The notes below the pieces were generated by a model, which did not search any database, was not told the DNA's origin, and was given only the letters and a program-made list of their open reading frames with translations. From Bacteroidales bacterium (lineage in GTDB: Bacteria > Bacteroidota > Bacteroidia > Bacteroidales > VadinHA17), in NCBI GenBank assembly GCA_003142255.1, contig PLLO01000008.1:92748-156747 (forward strand): a DNA stretch of 64,000 nucleotides, written 5' to 3'. This document shows, in pieces, positions 30,283 to 38,225 of this stretch (its first letter is position 1; each line of letters begins with the position of its first letter). A program made the translations under genes and the position numbers.

Positions 30283-30307
30283 ATCCCCAAATTTGACGAA
30301 GAACCAA
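30283..30307. repeat. Right inverted repeat of the ISL3-family element
   Basis: Perfect reverse complement of 28487-28511; it lies just after the transposase stop codon. Its outer edge is the truncation point of the IS1380-type gene. Confidence 0.9.
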
Positions 30308-30745
30308 GCCGTCCGGCTTTTGCACCAAACACTCGCCCAGTCGAAAAAGATCGGTTTTTTTAACTGTGTTTTCCAATCGACTCATTGTAGGCTGAGATGC
30401 TAAATCATTGCCACTCTGAGGTAATCGGCCTGCACACATTTTAAATATCATATCTTCACGTAGATCATTGCAATCGTTACAATCTTCATAACCGGCTGCT
30501 ATCTGAAAAACTCGTTGTCTCAATAGTTCTTTAACTGAATGATCAATATAACGCTGGTCCCTTTCGTTATGTATACAGTTACTCGCTGATGATAAGAGAT
30601 TTAGCTAGCTGTCAAGCTCACGAAGAAGTAATAATCCTCCATCTCTACTTATGCGATCACCACTAAAACTAAGTTCAATATTTTTACCTTGTATCGGAAA
30701 AAGGTTAAGTTCTGTGGTGGAAATTTCAGTTTTTTTGTCTATCAT
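30308..30745 (-). pseudogene. Truncated IS1380-family transposase with internal TAG
   Basis: Reading the minus strand from an ATG at 30745 gives an IS1380-type N-terminus (NLFPIQGKNIELSFSG, ISRDGGLLLLRELDS). A TAG at 30605-30607 interrupts it. The same frame then continues (YIDHSVKELLRQRVFQIAAG, YEDCNDCNDL, ASQPTMSRLEN) until it is cut by the ISL3 right end at 30307. About two thirds of the usual ~430-residue transposase, including the DDE core, is absent. It is a dead remnant that records an older insertion. Confidence 0.8.
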
Positions 30746-30940
30746 TATACAAAGGGGTGTATTTGTTGTAATCACTTTAAATATAACTGATTAAGTTGTA
30801 ATTAAAGAACAAAACCCCCTTTTTTATGAATAATTTAGGTTAAATAGGTTTTAAGAGGACTAACAAGTACATTTGATTTAAATATTGGCATCGGGAAAGT
30901 ATTTTTTCGAAGTGGCCTTAATTAAAGAATTGTACAAATC

Positions 30941-33277
30941 ATGAATGAAAAACGAGTATCAAAAGGTATATCACGTCGTGAGGTGTTGAAAATCGGTACA
31001 GTAGCTGTCGTTGGTGCAGCTGCCTTTGGAAAAGTTGGTACATTGACGGCAGAGCCGTCAGTGTCTACACCGACGACTTTGTTGAATCAGAACCTTGATT
31101 TTCGAGGCTTCAACTACCAGTCGGAAGATAAGGGACAAAAGGTTGATTTCTCTTACGCCTTTGCCACTCCGCACCGAATTACTGTTGGCCGGCCAGATGC
31201 GAGTAACCGGACACTGCTCGACCTTCAAACGGGTAGTCTACGTATGGGTTGGACTTACGATAATTTGTCGATGTCAAACTTTCCTCCTCTTTCCTTTCGG
31301 GTACCGCAAACATCGTGGAGTATTAAAATCACCCCGCAGATTGACGGAAAGTCATTTACAAGCAGTCGTTGGACGCGGCTCGATGGCGTTTTGCCTGGGT
31401 TGGAGAACGTCTACGAAGACTTTTCCGGTTCAGTACGATTGGAAGTTCTAAGCGGAATTACCGCAGCGCTGGTTCAGATCGATCTCGTCAACACCGACTC
31501 GAAGCCTCATCAGTTTGCGTTGCTTTGCGATTCGGGCAGTTGGGGAGAGAACCCCGCATGGCTCGATCCAACGCGAGACGTGGGTGACAATCTCGTTGCC
31601 GGTTGGAACGAGCGTGCCGATCGTGTGTTGATCCTTGGCCTTGGTGCTGATGCTTATTCCCTCCAGTCCGATGGAATTCCCCCGGGACCGAAAAACATTA
31701 TACTCGTCTGGAACTTGAAGCCAGGTGAAAAACGTCAGGGCTGGCTCGTCCGTCCTTATCACGGGTATGAGGCTGATTTGACTGCCCTGCGCAAACAAGA
31801 CTGGACACAGGAAATGGAACAGGGAAAAAAAGAGTGGAGCAACCTCTTGGGGAAGGCTTCCAAACTGAGTATTCCCGATGTCGGCGTGTCGAACGCCTAT
31901 CAAGCTTGCTTCGCCGATTTATTCATCATGCGCGAGCCACTAGCTGATGGCCGTATCATTGGTGTACCTGGTACGGAAGTATATCGCGCAGGTAACTCAG
32001 GTGAGCCCCTTATCATTGCAGTGGCATTGGATCAAAATGGACTTCATAAAGAATCATTCGCAGGTGCTTCGATCTCGTTCGAAATGCAGGAGTCCGACGG
32101 TTGTTGGGCAGATAAACGCGGTTGGATGCATTCTATGTGGTGTGCCTCAGGATTCAAGTCATGGGCTGTTATGGAACACTATCGTTTGACGGGTGATAAG
32201 AAGTTTTTGGCCGATGTCTATCCTCGCATGGTCGCCAGTTCACGGTGGCAGGAACGGCAGCGGGTACGGATGCGGAAAGGCGACGGCGAACGTCCTCTTA
32301 CTTACGGTCTTATGCCACGCGGCTTTGGTGATTGCGGACTGATGAATGACGATGACAATTACGGAGTCTTCTTCCCTCATAATATATGGGCAGTGTATGC
32401 CGATCGGTGTTCTCTTGAAGTGGCTGAAATCCTCCGAAAAACAGACGACATGTCTGAATTGAAAAAAATCTACGAAACTGCCTACAATGATCTGCTTATC
32501 GCCCTTGACCGAGGCGCGATTAAGGAACAGGACTATCGGTGGATTCCCGGTGCACCTGGCAAGACCTCCGGCAGCAGTTGGGGGGCGCTCAACATTGTAT
32601 CCCCATGCGGATTATTGCCACCAGATCACATGTTGGTTACCGGCACTTTACGAAAAATCGAGGCGAACATTAGCAAGGGCGGTCAACCGATCCATACTGG
32701 ATGGATGGCAGATGGTTCGTGGGTCGCTATCACCCTTGACAACATTGCTGAAGTCAATCTGGCACAGGGCAACGGCGATGCAGCTGTAAGGTATCTATAC
32801 TCAACGCTCAATCATGGCACACCTCTATACACATGGTGTGAGGAACGTGGTCAGGAGCCGGGTACCACAAAGTGTTCGGGTGACCGACAACACCTTTGGA
32901 CGCCGGTAGCAGTTGTCCGGGTTATACGTGATATGATGGTCTTGGAAAAAGGAGATGGCCTAAACCTTGCTTTGGGAACGGCTCGCGAATGGCTTGGTTC
33001 AGGAAACCCGGTTGGTATTACCGATGCATGTACACACTTTGGCAAGATCTCTTACCAAATGCAATATGATTCAACAGGATCGAAAGTGACAGGTGAGATA
33101 ACCTTTACTGAACACTCCTCTGCTGCCTGGGCTGTTTTGCACATCCGGTTACCAGAAGGGTTGAAGGTTAAATCGGTCAATTTCGAGTCGAAGGCAACAG
33201 TGTTACCTGACGGTTTTGGACTCCGCTGGAATACGCCGCATGGGACCATGAATTTCTCTGCAACTATCGGAACCTGA
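30941..33277 (+). CDS. Putative (alpha/alpha)6 glycoside hydrolase with Tat-type signal
   Basis: 778 residues. The N-terminus has a twin-arginine motif and hydrophobic stretch (SRREVLKIGTVAVVGAAAFG), suggesting export in folded form. A beta-rich N-terminal domain (~50-300) is followed by a helical domain (~320-680) typical of six-hairpin glycosidases (GWMHSMWCASGFKSWAVMEHY, PLYTWCEERGQEPG, DRQHLWTPVAVVRVI). A short C-terminal beta domain completes it. No named GH family can be assigned with confidence. Base composition is visibly more G+C rich than all neighbours, a sign of transfer from another lineage. It stands alone between two mobile-element scars. Confidence 0.6.
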   Translation: MNEKRVSKGISRREVLKIGTVAVVGAAAFGKVGTLTAEPSVSTPTTLLNQNLDFRGFNYQSEDKGQKVDFSYAFATPHRITVGRPDASNRTLLDLQTGSLRMGWTYDNLSMSNFPPLSFRVPQTSWSIKITPQIDGKSFTSSRWTRLDGVLPGLENVYEDFSGSVRLEVLSGITAALVQIDLVNTDSKPHQFALLCDSGSWGENPAWLDPTRDVGDNLVAGWNERADRVLILGLGADAYSLQSDGIPPGPKNIILVWNLKPGEKRQGWLVRPYHGYEADLTALRKQDWTQEMEQGKKEWSNLLGKASKLSIPDVGVSNAYQACFADLFIMREPLADGRIIGVPGTEVYRAGNSGEPLIIAVALDQNGLHKESFAGASISFEMQESDGCWADKRGWMHSMWCASGFKSWAVMEHYRLTGDKKFLADVYPRMVASSRWQERQRVRMRKGDGERPLTYGLMPRGFGDCGLMNDDDNYGVFFPHNIWAVYADRCSLEVAEILRKTDDMSELKKIYETAYNDLLIALDRGAIKEQDYRWIPGAPGKTSGSSWGALNIVSPCGLLPPDHMLVTGTLRKIEANISKGGQPIHTGWMADGSWVAITLDNIAEVNLAQGNGDAAVRYLYSTLNHGTPLYTWCEERGQEPGTTKCSGDRQHLWTPVAVVRVIRDMMVLEKGDGLNLALGTAREWLGSGNPVGITDACTHFGKISYQMQYDSTGSKVTGEITFTEHSSAAWAVLHIRLPEGLKVKSVNFESKATVLPDGFGLRWNTPHGTMNFSATIGT

Positions 33278-34054
33278 TATAATAGGCAATCAATACCGCT
33301 TCTTGTTTCCACTGGCAAAAGGAACGATAGTTCCATAACATATAACGAATAAATGAAGAATAGTTTTTAGGTGACAAGCTATTTCAGGACGAGACATTAT
33401 AGGATATTTCGATATTGATAAAGGATGTTATCAATACTTGATAGATCAAAAAGGAATTAAAATTAAAACTGTCTTATTATCAAATTTTTCTAATAAGGAG
33501 ATCCTTGATTTAACTCTAGCTAGTCTTGATAAACAAAAAATCAGTTTAACCAAAAGGATAGATGGGAAAATTGGGATTTTAAATTGTGATACCTTTTCAA
33601 GGTACATTAAGAGCATAGCCTAAAGATTTTTTCATTATATATTTTTTATTCTCCTTATTCTAAGAATAATGGATTTGTTTTTAATTAGCTATCTTATAAG
33701 GTCATCTTAAAAAATGGTGCCTAAGTATAGCATAGAAGATGCTACGAAAGCACTGTCCAGGTTCTAGCACATTTTTTTCTACTTCTATAAAGATCGCATT
33801 ATTGAAGTTCAAGCAGGTTTTAATTTGATACAATTGCTACCTTTTCATCCCTTTAATTAGTAAACTGTTATAAATCTGCGAGGTCACTGGCTTTCCCATT
33901 ATAGTTTGTAATATGCGATAGAACTAAGAAAGCAGAATTTTATTTCAAAATAGTTCAAATCATGTTCAACCCAGATAAAAAAAGAAGTACACAGTTAGTA
34001 TAAGAGTTATATACTAAACTATGTACTTATTGTTTTCAGATCGTCTGAAACCCT
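33278..34054. other. Gene-poor stretch with a coding remnant and a long hairpin
   Basis: About 780 bases. An open frame without an ATG runs from about 33378 to 33623, ending FSRYIKSIA, with GYFDIDKGCYQYLIDQKG near its start. It looks like the C-terminal remnant of an unrecognised gene, or chance. At 33985-34028, AAGTACACAGTTAGTATA pairs with TATACTAAACTATGTACTT to form a near-perfect stem with a 7-base loop, just left of the tRNA-Pro fragment. Nothing else is supportable. Confidence 0.4.
33985..34028. repeat. Inverted repeat flanking the attachment site (left arm)
   Basis: The stem is 16-17 bp with one mismatch and one bulge. Its right arm contains TATACTAAACT (34010-34020), which recurs exactly at 34207-34217 on the other side of the tRNA fragment. 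Such repeats on both sides of a core are what integrase arm-type sites of an attP look like. Confidence 0.5.
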
Positions 34055-34099
34055 GTCGGGGTGATCCGACTTGAACGGACGACCCCTTGCACCCCATGC
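34055..34099 (-). pseudogene. 3' half of tRNA-Pro(GGG), probable integration core
   Basis: Read on the minus strand the 45 bases start in the anticodon loop (GCATGGGGTGCAAGG: U33, anticodon GGG, 3' anticodon stem GCAAG). They continue through the variable loop (GGGTC), T-arm (GTCCG-TTCAAGT-CGGAT), acceptor 3' strand (CACCCCG) and discriminator A. The 5' half is absent: sequence to the right is A+T-rich element DNA. The first 17 bases recur at 27032-27048. tRNA 3' halves are classic attachment sites for tyrosine integrases, and one is encoded 156 bases away. Confidence 0.85.
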
Positions 34100-34181
34100 G
34101 TTTTTTAGACGGTTTTATTATTTTGTATTATTTTGTAATACATTGATAATAAATTAGATAATACTTTTGCTCTTGTTTTAT

Positions 34182-34236
34182 ATTGTACTTATTTGTACCT
34201 TTACTGTATACTAAACTGTATACCTAATTGTAAACT
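34182..34236 (+). promoter_or_regulatory. Five helically phased TGTA iterons upstream of the integrase
   Basis: TGTA occurs at 34184, 34194, 34205, 34217 and 34229, spaced 10, 11, 12 and 12 bases. Each is in a similar context (TTGTAC, TTGTAC, CTGTATAC, CTGTATAC, TTGTAAAC). All lie on one face of the helix, directly before the integrase ATG at 34255. They could be arm-type sites for the integrase N-terminal domain, or operators for a regulator such as the downstream helix-turn-helix protein. A possible -7 element TACTTTTG lies at 34162-34169. Confidence 0.5.
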
Positions 34237-34254
34237 TTAAATTGTCGATAATAT

Positions 34255-35487
34255 ATGAGTACTGTAAGATTTAACCTTCTGACCATCAAAAAGAATAGAT
34301 CTGGTAGACACCCTATTGTTCTACGTATCACTTCTGGAGACTATCGGAAATATTTATTTACAGGATACTATTGTTCAAAAGACGAATGGGATGACGAAAC
34401 TGAAACAGTGACAAGCAATTACACTGAAAAATCACCTGGCAGAACTTTGATAAACTCATACCTGACTAAATACAAAGCGAAGGCCCAGGATATCCATGAT
34501 CAGTTTATAAAAGATGGCATTCCTGATTATACTCCTGATCAGTTTATAAATGCATACGGGAGAAAGAGCAGGGGAAGGGTAACAGTCTTCAATGCCTTCA
34601 CCGAAAGGATTAACGAATTACACGACCAAAGCAGGGAAGGGTATTCAAGGGTGTTTAAAGGGGTTTTAAGCGTTTTTAAGACATTCAGAAAGGGACAAGA
34701 CCTGTTCCTATCTGATTTGACGCCAAAAGTACTGGAAGAGTGGATTTCCTACTTAAAAAACGACAGAGGGATTACAGATAATACCATAAACAATTACCTG
34801 AGGACTACCCGGACACTATATTTGTATGCAATAAAGAAGGGGTGGGTGAGGAGCGAATATTATCCATTCCGTGAAATACGAGTGAGTGAGTTCAGTACGG
34901 AAACAAGTCCAAGGGCTCTTGATGATAATAAACTGCAGGAATTACTGAATCTGGAAGTTTTCCCTGATCTTCAACTGGCAAAGGATATCTTCGTTTTTTC
35001 TTTCTTCGGACGTGGGATTTCTTTTATAGACGTGGTCTATTTGAGATCGGAAAACATGCAGGACGGGAATATATTCTACGAACGTAAAAAGCTGGCAAAA
35101 AAGCCTGTCAGGGTTATATTCCCGATTAGACCCGAAATAAAAGAGATCATTGAAAGATACTATGATCCGGATAGGAGTTACCTGTTTCCAATCCTGGACG
35201 TAAATAAACATATCACACAACAACAAAAGCTCGACAGGATTCATAAAGTCAGGGCGCATGTAAACAGGGATATGAAAATTATTGGCAGGCAAATAGGGAT
35301 CGAAGGTTTGACAAGTTATTGGAGCAGACACACCTATGCCTCGTTCATGTTTCGAAGAGGAATGTCGATTATGATGGTCAAAGAATCACTTCGGCACAAG
35401 AGCATGAAAACGACAGAAATTTATCTAAAGTCCCTGGGGCTGGATGCAATTGCAGATTTCGAGGACCAGATTTATAGTAACCTTTAA
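34255..35487 (+). CDS. Tyrosine site-specific integrase
   Basis: 410 residues. An N-terminal arm-binding-like region with RFNLLTIKKNRSGRHPIVLRI (residues ~1-90) is followed by a SAM-like core-binding domain (~105-205). The catalytic domain has FSFFGRGISFIDVVYL (first Arg), SYWSR358-HTYASF, ESLRH381-KS and the nucleophile Y390 in TTEIYL. The protein is full length and resembles integrases of Bacteroidota conjugative and mobilisable elements. It is encoded next to a tRNA-Pro 3' half, pointing away from it, the usual placement inside the end of an integrated element. Confidence 0.93.
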   Translation: MSTVRFNLLTIKKNRSGRHPIVLRITSGDYRKYLFTGYYCSKDEWDDETETVTSNYTEKSPGRTLINSYLTKYKAKAQDIHDQFIKDGIPDYTPDQFINAYGRKSRGRVTVFNAFTERINELHDQSREGYSRVFKGVLSVFKTFRKGQDLFLSDLTPKVLEEWISYLKNDRGITDNTINNYLRTTRTLYLYAIKKGWVRSEYYPFREIRVSEFSTETSPRALDDNKLQELLNLEVFPDLQLAKDIFVFSFFGRGISFIDVVYLRSENMQDGNIFYERKKLAKKPVRVIFPIRPEIKEIIERYYDPDRSYLFPILDVNKHITQQQKLDRIHKVRAHVNRDMKIIGRQIGIEGLTSYWSRHTYASFMFRRGMSIMMVKESLRHKSMKTTEIYLKSLGLDAIADFEDQIYSNL

Positions 35488-35732
35488 TCTTTAAAAGGAT
35501 AATTACAATTGCGTTTATCGAAACATTATAGTGTTTTTGACGGGACTTTTCTCTATTGATTCCCTCTCTAAATAAATCTTTTTCATACAATGGCATATGC
35601 GCAGTATAGCGAAAAACCGCTAGGATGAAGCGCTTTTTATGAATGGGTTGCAGTGGTTGCAGAAGAAGATTGGTAGAAAAAGAAGTTGTCAACCTTATGC
35701 ATATAGTAATTTAGCAGATAGCAATTTGGGAA

Positions 35733-36407
35733 ATGAAAGCTGCTATCTATATAGGAAAAAGAATTGATGAAAAGGAGAATCCTGGTCAGGTTATCCAATT
35801 GATAAATTTTACTCAAATGAAAGGTTGGGATTATGAGGTATTTTCAGAAGTTACAAATACAATAGAATCGCAGCCTGTTAAAACGGAGGTTTTGACCCGA
35901 TTAAGAAGAAACGAATTTGGGGTTGTTATAATATATAAGCTAAACGATTGGACATTTACTACGGTTGAATTGGTTGATGAAATTAATATGTTGGTGTCAG
36001 GAGGGATAAGGTTTATTTCGCTCCAGGAAAATTTTGATACGTCAACCATGACCGGGAAACTGTATTTAAAAGTACTCTCATCCTTTTTTGATTTTGAAGA
36101 ATCATTTATTCCAGGTCCGGTAACAAAAGTTACAGGAAGAAACAATCCGGCATTTTACAAGAAGAATTACACTGTTTTCGGACGAGTGTTGAATACTACC
36201 AGGAGTACCGGCACAGGAAATAGTAGCAAATCTGAATATGATCTAATCGATTTAAAGGAGGCATGTGAACTTACTGGGTACAGTCGCCATTCCCTATACC
36301 AAATGACTTCCCGTCATCAGATACCTTTTATTAAACGCACTGGCGGCAGGAAACTCTTCTTTTCAAGGCGGGCATTGCAGAATTGGTTCATGACTGGCAG
36401 CGATTAG
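35733..36407 (+). CDS. Catalytically dead serine-recombinase domain fused to an excisionase-like HTH
   Basis: 224 residues. Residues 1-135 follow the resolvase N-terminal fold step by step (AAIYIGKRIDEKENPGQVIQL, VLTRLRRNEFGVVIIYKL, FISLQENFDTSTMTGKLYLK). The catalytic serine segment usually reading YARVS is YIGKRI here, and the DRLGR arginine motif is NDWTFT, so no strand cleavage is expected. Residues ~170-222 form a HTH_17/MerR-like excisionase domain (LIDLKEACELTGYSRHSLYQM, GGRKLFFSRRAL). It lies 245 bases after the integrase. It is probably a DNA-binding directionality factor or regulator that uses the old recombinase fold for oligomerisation. Confidence 0.75.
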   Translation: MKAAIYIGKRIDEKENPGQVIQLINFTQMKGWDYEVFSEVTNTIESQPVKTEVLTRLRRNEFGVVIIYKLNDWTFTTVELVDEINMLVSGGIRFISLQENFDTSTMTGKLYLKVLSSFFDFEESFIPGPVTKVTGRNNPAFYKKNYTVFGRVLNTTRSTGTGNSSKSEYDLIDLKEACELTGYSRHSLYQMTSRHQIPFIKRTGGRKLFFSRRALQNWFMTGSD

Positions 36408-36452
36408 TATTTATGGACTTTTTAATAATCAAAAAACTAACGAAATATTATC

Positions 36453-36863
36453 ATGGAAGAAGTTCATAATTATCAAATTATAGCCAAAAGGTTATGCAAT
36501 AGATGCAAAAAACCATTGGATGATAATGACCATGGAAACAGGAAAGCACATCCGGATTGTGCTAAAAATTATAAAAAGCAACATCAAAAGGAAAAATATC
36601 AAATTGGAAATACTGCCAAGCTTATGATTCAGAAAAACGAAGCTGTAGCAGCGCGTTTATATGAAATGGATAAACAGAAAACTGGAATTCCATTCACTTA
36701 CGCAATGGAGCAAGGGTTTAGATTTGACTGCCCGACTTTTACTCGTAAGCACTTAAATAAGACAGTAAATATGTTTGACCATTATGGATATGTCCTTGAG
36801 ACAATTAAAGGTGAAATTTTAATATTTATTTACTATGAATCAGAACTTTTCTCAATCGATTAA
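36453..36863 (+). CDS. Unknown protein with a small N-terminal zinc finger
   Basis: 136 residues. The N-terminus has a probable treble-clef zinc site (LCNRCKKPLDD...HPDC, C-x2-C and H-x2-C). A basic helical stretch follows (NYKKQHQKEKYQIGNTAKLM). The C-terminal half has mixed strands (GYVLETIKGEILIFIYYESEL). No family is recognised. It is spaced 45 bases after the recombinase-HTH gene and overlaps the next small gene by 29 bases, so the three are probably one transcript in the integration module. Confidence 0.55.
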   Translation: MEEVHNYQIIAKRLCNRCKKPLDDNDHGNRKAHPDCAKNYKKQHQKEKYQIGNTAKLMIQKNEAVAARLYEMDKQKTGIPFTYAMEQGFRFDCPTFTRKHLNKTVNMFDHYGYVLETIKGEILIFIYYESELFSID

Positions 36864-37020
36864 TCCACTTCAGGAACATATGATCAATCAAGAGAAATTT
36901 CGAACGCAAAGCAATCTAAGTATTTTGTGTATCGGATTACTTTTAGGCGGCATTATTTGTTTTGTTATTATGAATAAACTGCCTACAATCAAATTGAAAG
37001 CTGATGAGAGGAAAACCTAA
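36835..37020 (+). CDS. Small single-pass membrane protein
   Basis: 61 residues with one hydrophobic segment (LSILCIGLLLGGIICFVIM, residues ~29-47) between a polar N-terminus and a basic tail (LKADERKT). Its ATG lies inside the end of the zinc-finger gene in another frame, a 29-base overlap that suggests coupled translation. No family is recognised. As a short overlapping frame it could be spurious, but the clean membrane segment argues for a real gene. Confidence 0.45.
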   Translation: MNQNFSQSINPLQEHMINQEKFRTQSNLSILCIGLLLGGIICFVIMNKLPTIKLKADERKT

Positions 37021-37354
37021 CCGACTTAATTCCTTTAGAAAGAAACTTTAAGCAAGAATATCAGGGAATATTCCGGAATATTCCTGATTTTATCAGGCAG
37101 TTTTTAAAAAGGAAGGATTTTTGCTTTAAGTCTAAGAGGCACTCAAACCTTTTTTGCAAAAATAAGATAATGAATTAAATATGATGTTATGTTTTTCTTA
37201 ATACACCGTTTGGTTCACCAGACGCTTATCCTGTTCAAAGAACCTAATACTGCTAAGTTTGTAAAAAGTGGTATTATAAAATAATCCTTCAGATATAAAT
37301 CAAAGTAAGCAGTCGGAAAAACTAATATGATTTGTTAAAAATGATTAAGAAAAC
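37021..37354. other. Gap between integration module and PUL
   Basis: 334 bases without a gene. At 37060-37088 ATCAGGGAATATT and AATATTCCTGAT form a long near-perfect stem around CCGG, followed by TTTATC, which is a likely terminator of the integration module. TAAGTTTG at 37254-37261 matches the Bacteroidota -7 element and could drive the ECF sigma gene with a leader of about 90 bases, but no convincing -33 TTTG was found. Confidence 0.5.
37060..37095 (+). terminator. Long palindromic hairpin, probable terminator
   Basis: Nearly self-complementary stem (ATCAGGGAATATTCC / GGAATATTCCTGAT, one bulged base) followed by a short T-rich tract. It separates the integration genes from the PUL genes. 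Confidence 0.55.
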
Positions 37355-38002
37355 ATGAAAAATAATGTTAAAGTCGGCTGGACAGTTTATATTTATCCGA
37401 TGAATAAAAACAATTTTACCGTAATTCTGGATGATGTTAAATTATGGGATGATTTCAAAGCAGATAAGCCTTATGCTTTATCGAAAATTTACCATGATAA
37501 CATACAATATCTTTACAGATATGGGAAAAAGTTCACTAACAACCAAGACGAAATTAAAGACTCCATACAGGAACTTTTTTTTAATTTAATCCGTTCGCGA
37601 AAAAATCTGGGATTCACAAATAATATAAGGTTTTACTTATTTAAATCTCTCAAACGGATGCTACTTCGGGAGTCTGTTGAATTCAATAAAAGACTGGATA
37701 AATATGAGTACAATGAAAGGGCTGATTTAATAACTGTATTTTCATCAGAAGATGAGTTGATCAACCGGGAGGATGAAATCCAGAAAAAAAACTTAATACA
37801 CAGGGCTCTTAAGAAGCTTAGTCCCAAGCAACAGGAGATTCTTTTTTATAGATATAACTGTAATTTCGAATATGATCAGATCTGCGAGATAATGTCAATG
37901 AATTACGATTCTGCCAGGAAAATGATGTACAGAGCATTGAAATCACTGGGAAAAGCATTTGAAGAGAGTCGGATACAAAAGACAAATCTCGTGATCATCT
38001 AA
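37355..38002 (+). CDS. ECF-type RNA polymerase sigma factor of the PUL
   Basis: 215 residues from 37355; an internal ATG at 37400 (MNKNNFTVIL) is an alternative start. Region 2 is visible at IYHDNIQYLYRYGKKFTNNQDEIKDSIQELF. Region 4 is at ALKKLSPKQQEILFYRYNCNF, with the helix-turn-helix YDQICEIMSMNYDSARKMMYR. It belongs to the Bacteroidota FecI-like sigma factors that are controlled by a FecR anti-sigma and a signalling SusC. Both of those are encoded directly downstream, giving a complete trans-envelope switch for the PUL. Confidence 0.9.
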   Translation: MKNNVKVGWTVYIYPMNKNNFTVILDDVKLWDDFKADKPYALSKIYHDNIQYLYRYGKKFTNNQDEIKDSIQELFFNLIRSRKNLGFTNNIRFYLFKSLKRMLLRESVEFNKRLDKYEYNERADLITVFSSEDELINREDEIQKKNLIHRALKKLSPKQQEILFYRYNCNFEYDQICEIMSMNYDSARKMMYRALKSLGKAFEESRIQKTNLVII

Positions 38003-38225
38003 AATTATAAAGTATTTGCTTTCGGTGTGCTAATTATATTTTATAAAACTCAGCAAATTATCTTTAGCTGAAATACCCACCTCGATAATATAAGTCCTCA
38101 AAATGGTCATTAAAATTTAGTAAAGATTTAGAAATATCTTCGGATTTGATAATCAGCCATTTATACAATAAAATTCAATTTTTAAGCAAAATATTCTTTT
38201 ACCTGAGTCCACAAATAAAGGAATT

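Larger units (their letters stand above)
28489..30305 (+). mobile_element. ISL3-family insertion sequence
   Basis: A 1.8-kb element bounded by perfect 25-bp inverted repeats that begin GGTTCTTCGTCAAATTTGGGG. It contains a transposase split in two frames. No direct target repeat is visible: the left flank is AACATATT and the right flank AAGCCGTC. This suggests a deletion or rearrangement after insertion. Its right end abuts a truncated IS1380 transposase, consistent with an adjacent deletion. Confidence 0.9.

Noticed and set aside
27194..30324. Shared TCCGGCTTTTGCA at 27194-27206 and 30312-30324
   Set aside because: Only 13 bases, no extension, and roughly expected by chance in a stretch of this size; not used as an insertion boundary.
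30206..30523. 105-codon minus-strand open frame across the ISL3 right end
   Set aside because: It is a composite: its first two thirds are the IS1380 transposase remnant and its last third runs antisense through the ISL3 transposase. It is not a gene of its own.
31095..33336. Several open frames over 70 codons on both strands inside the G+C-rich glycosidase gene
   Set aside because: High G+C raises shadow frames; none has a signal or domain, while the 778-residue frame has coherent domains.
33438..33623. 61-codon open frame with TTG start
   Set aside because: The frame stays open upstream of the TTG without any good start, and no family is recognised; kept only as a possible remnant in the intergenic note.
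34100..34140. TTATTTTGTATTATTTTGTAATAC repeats right of the tRNA fragment
   Set aside because: Low-complexity A+T sequence; the small direct and inverted repeats there are not distinctive enough to call a site.
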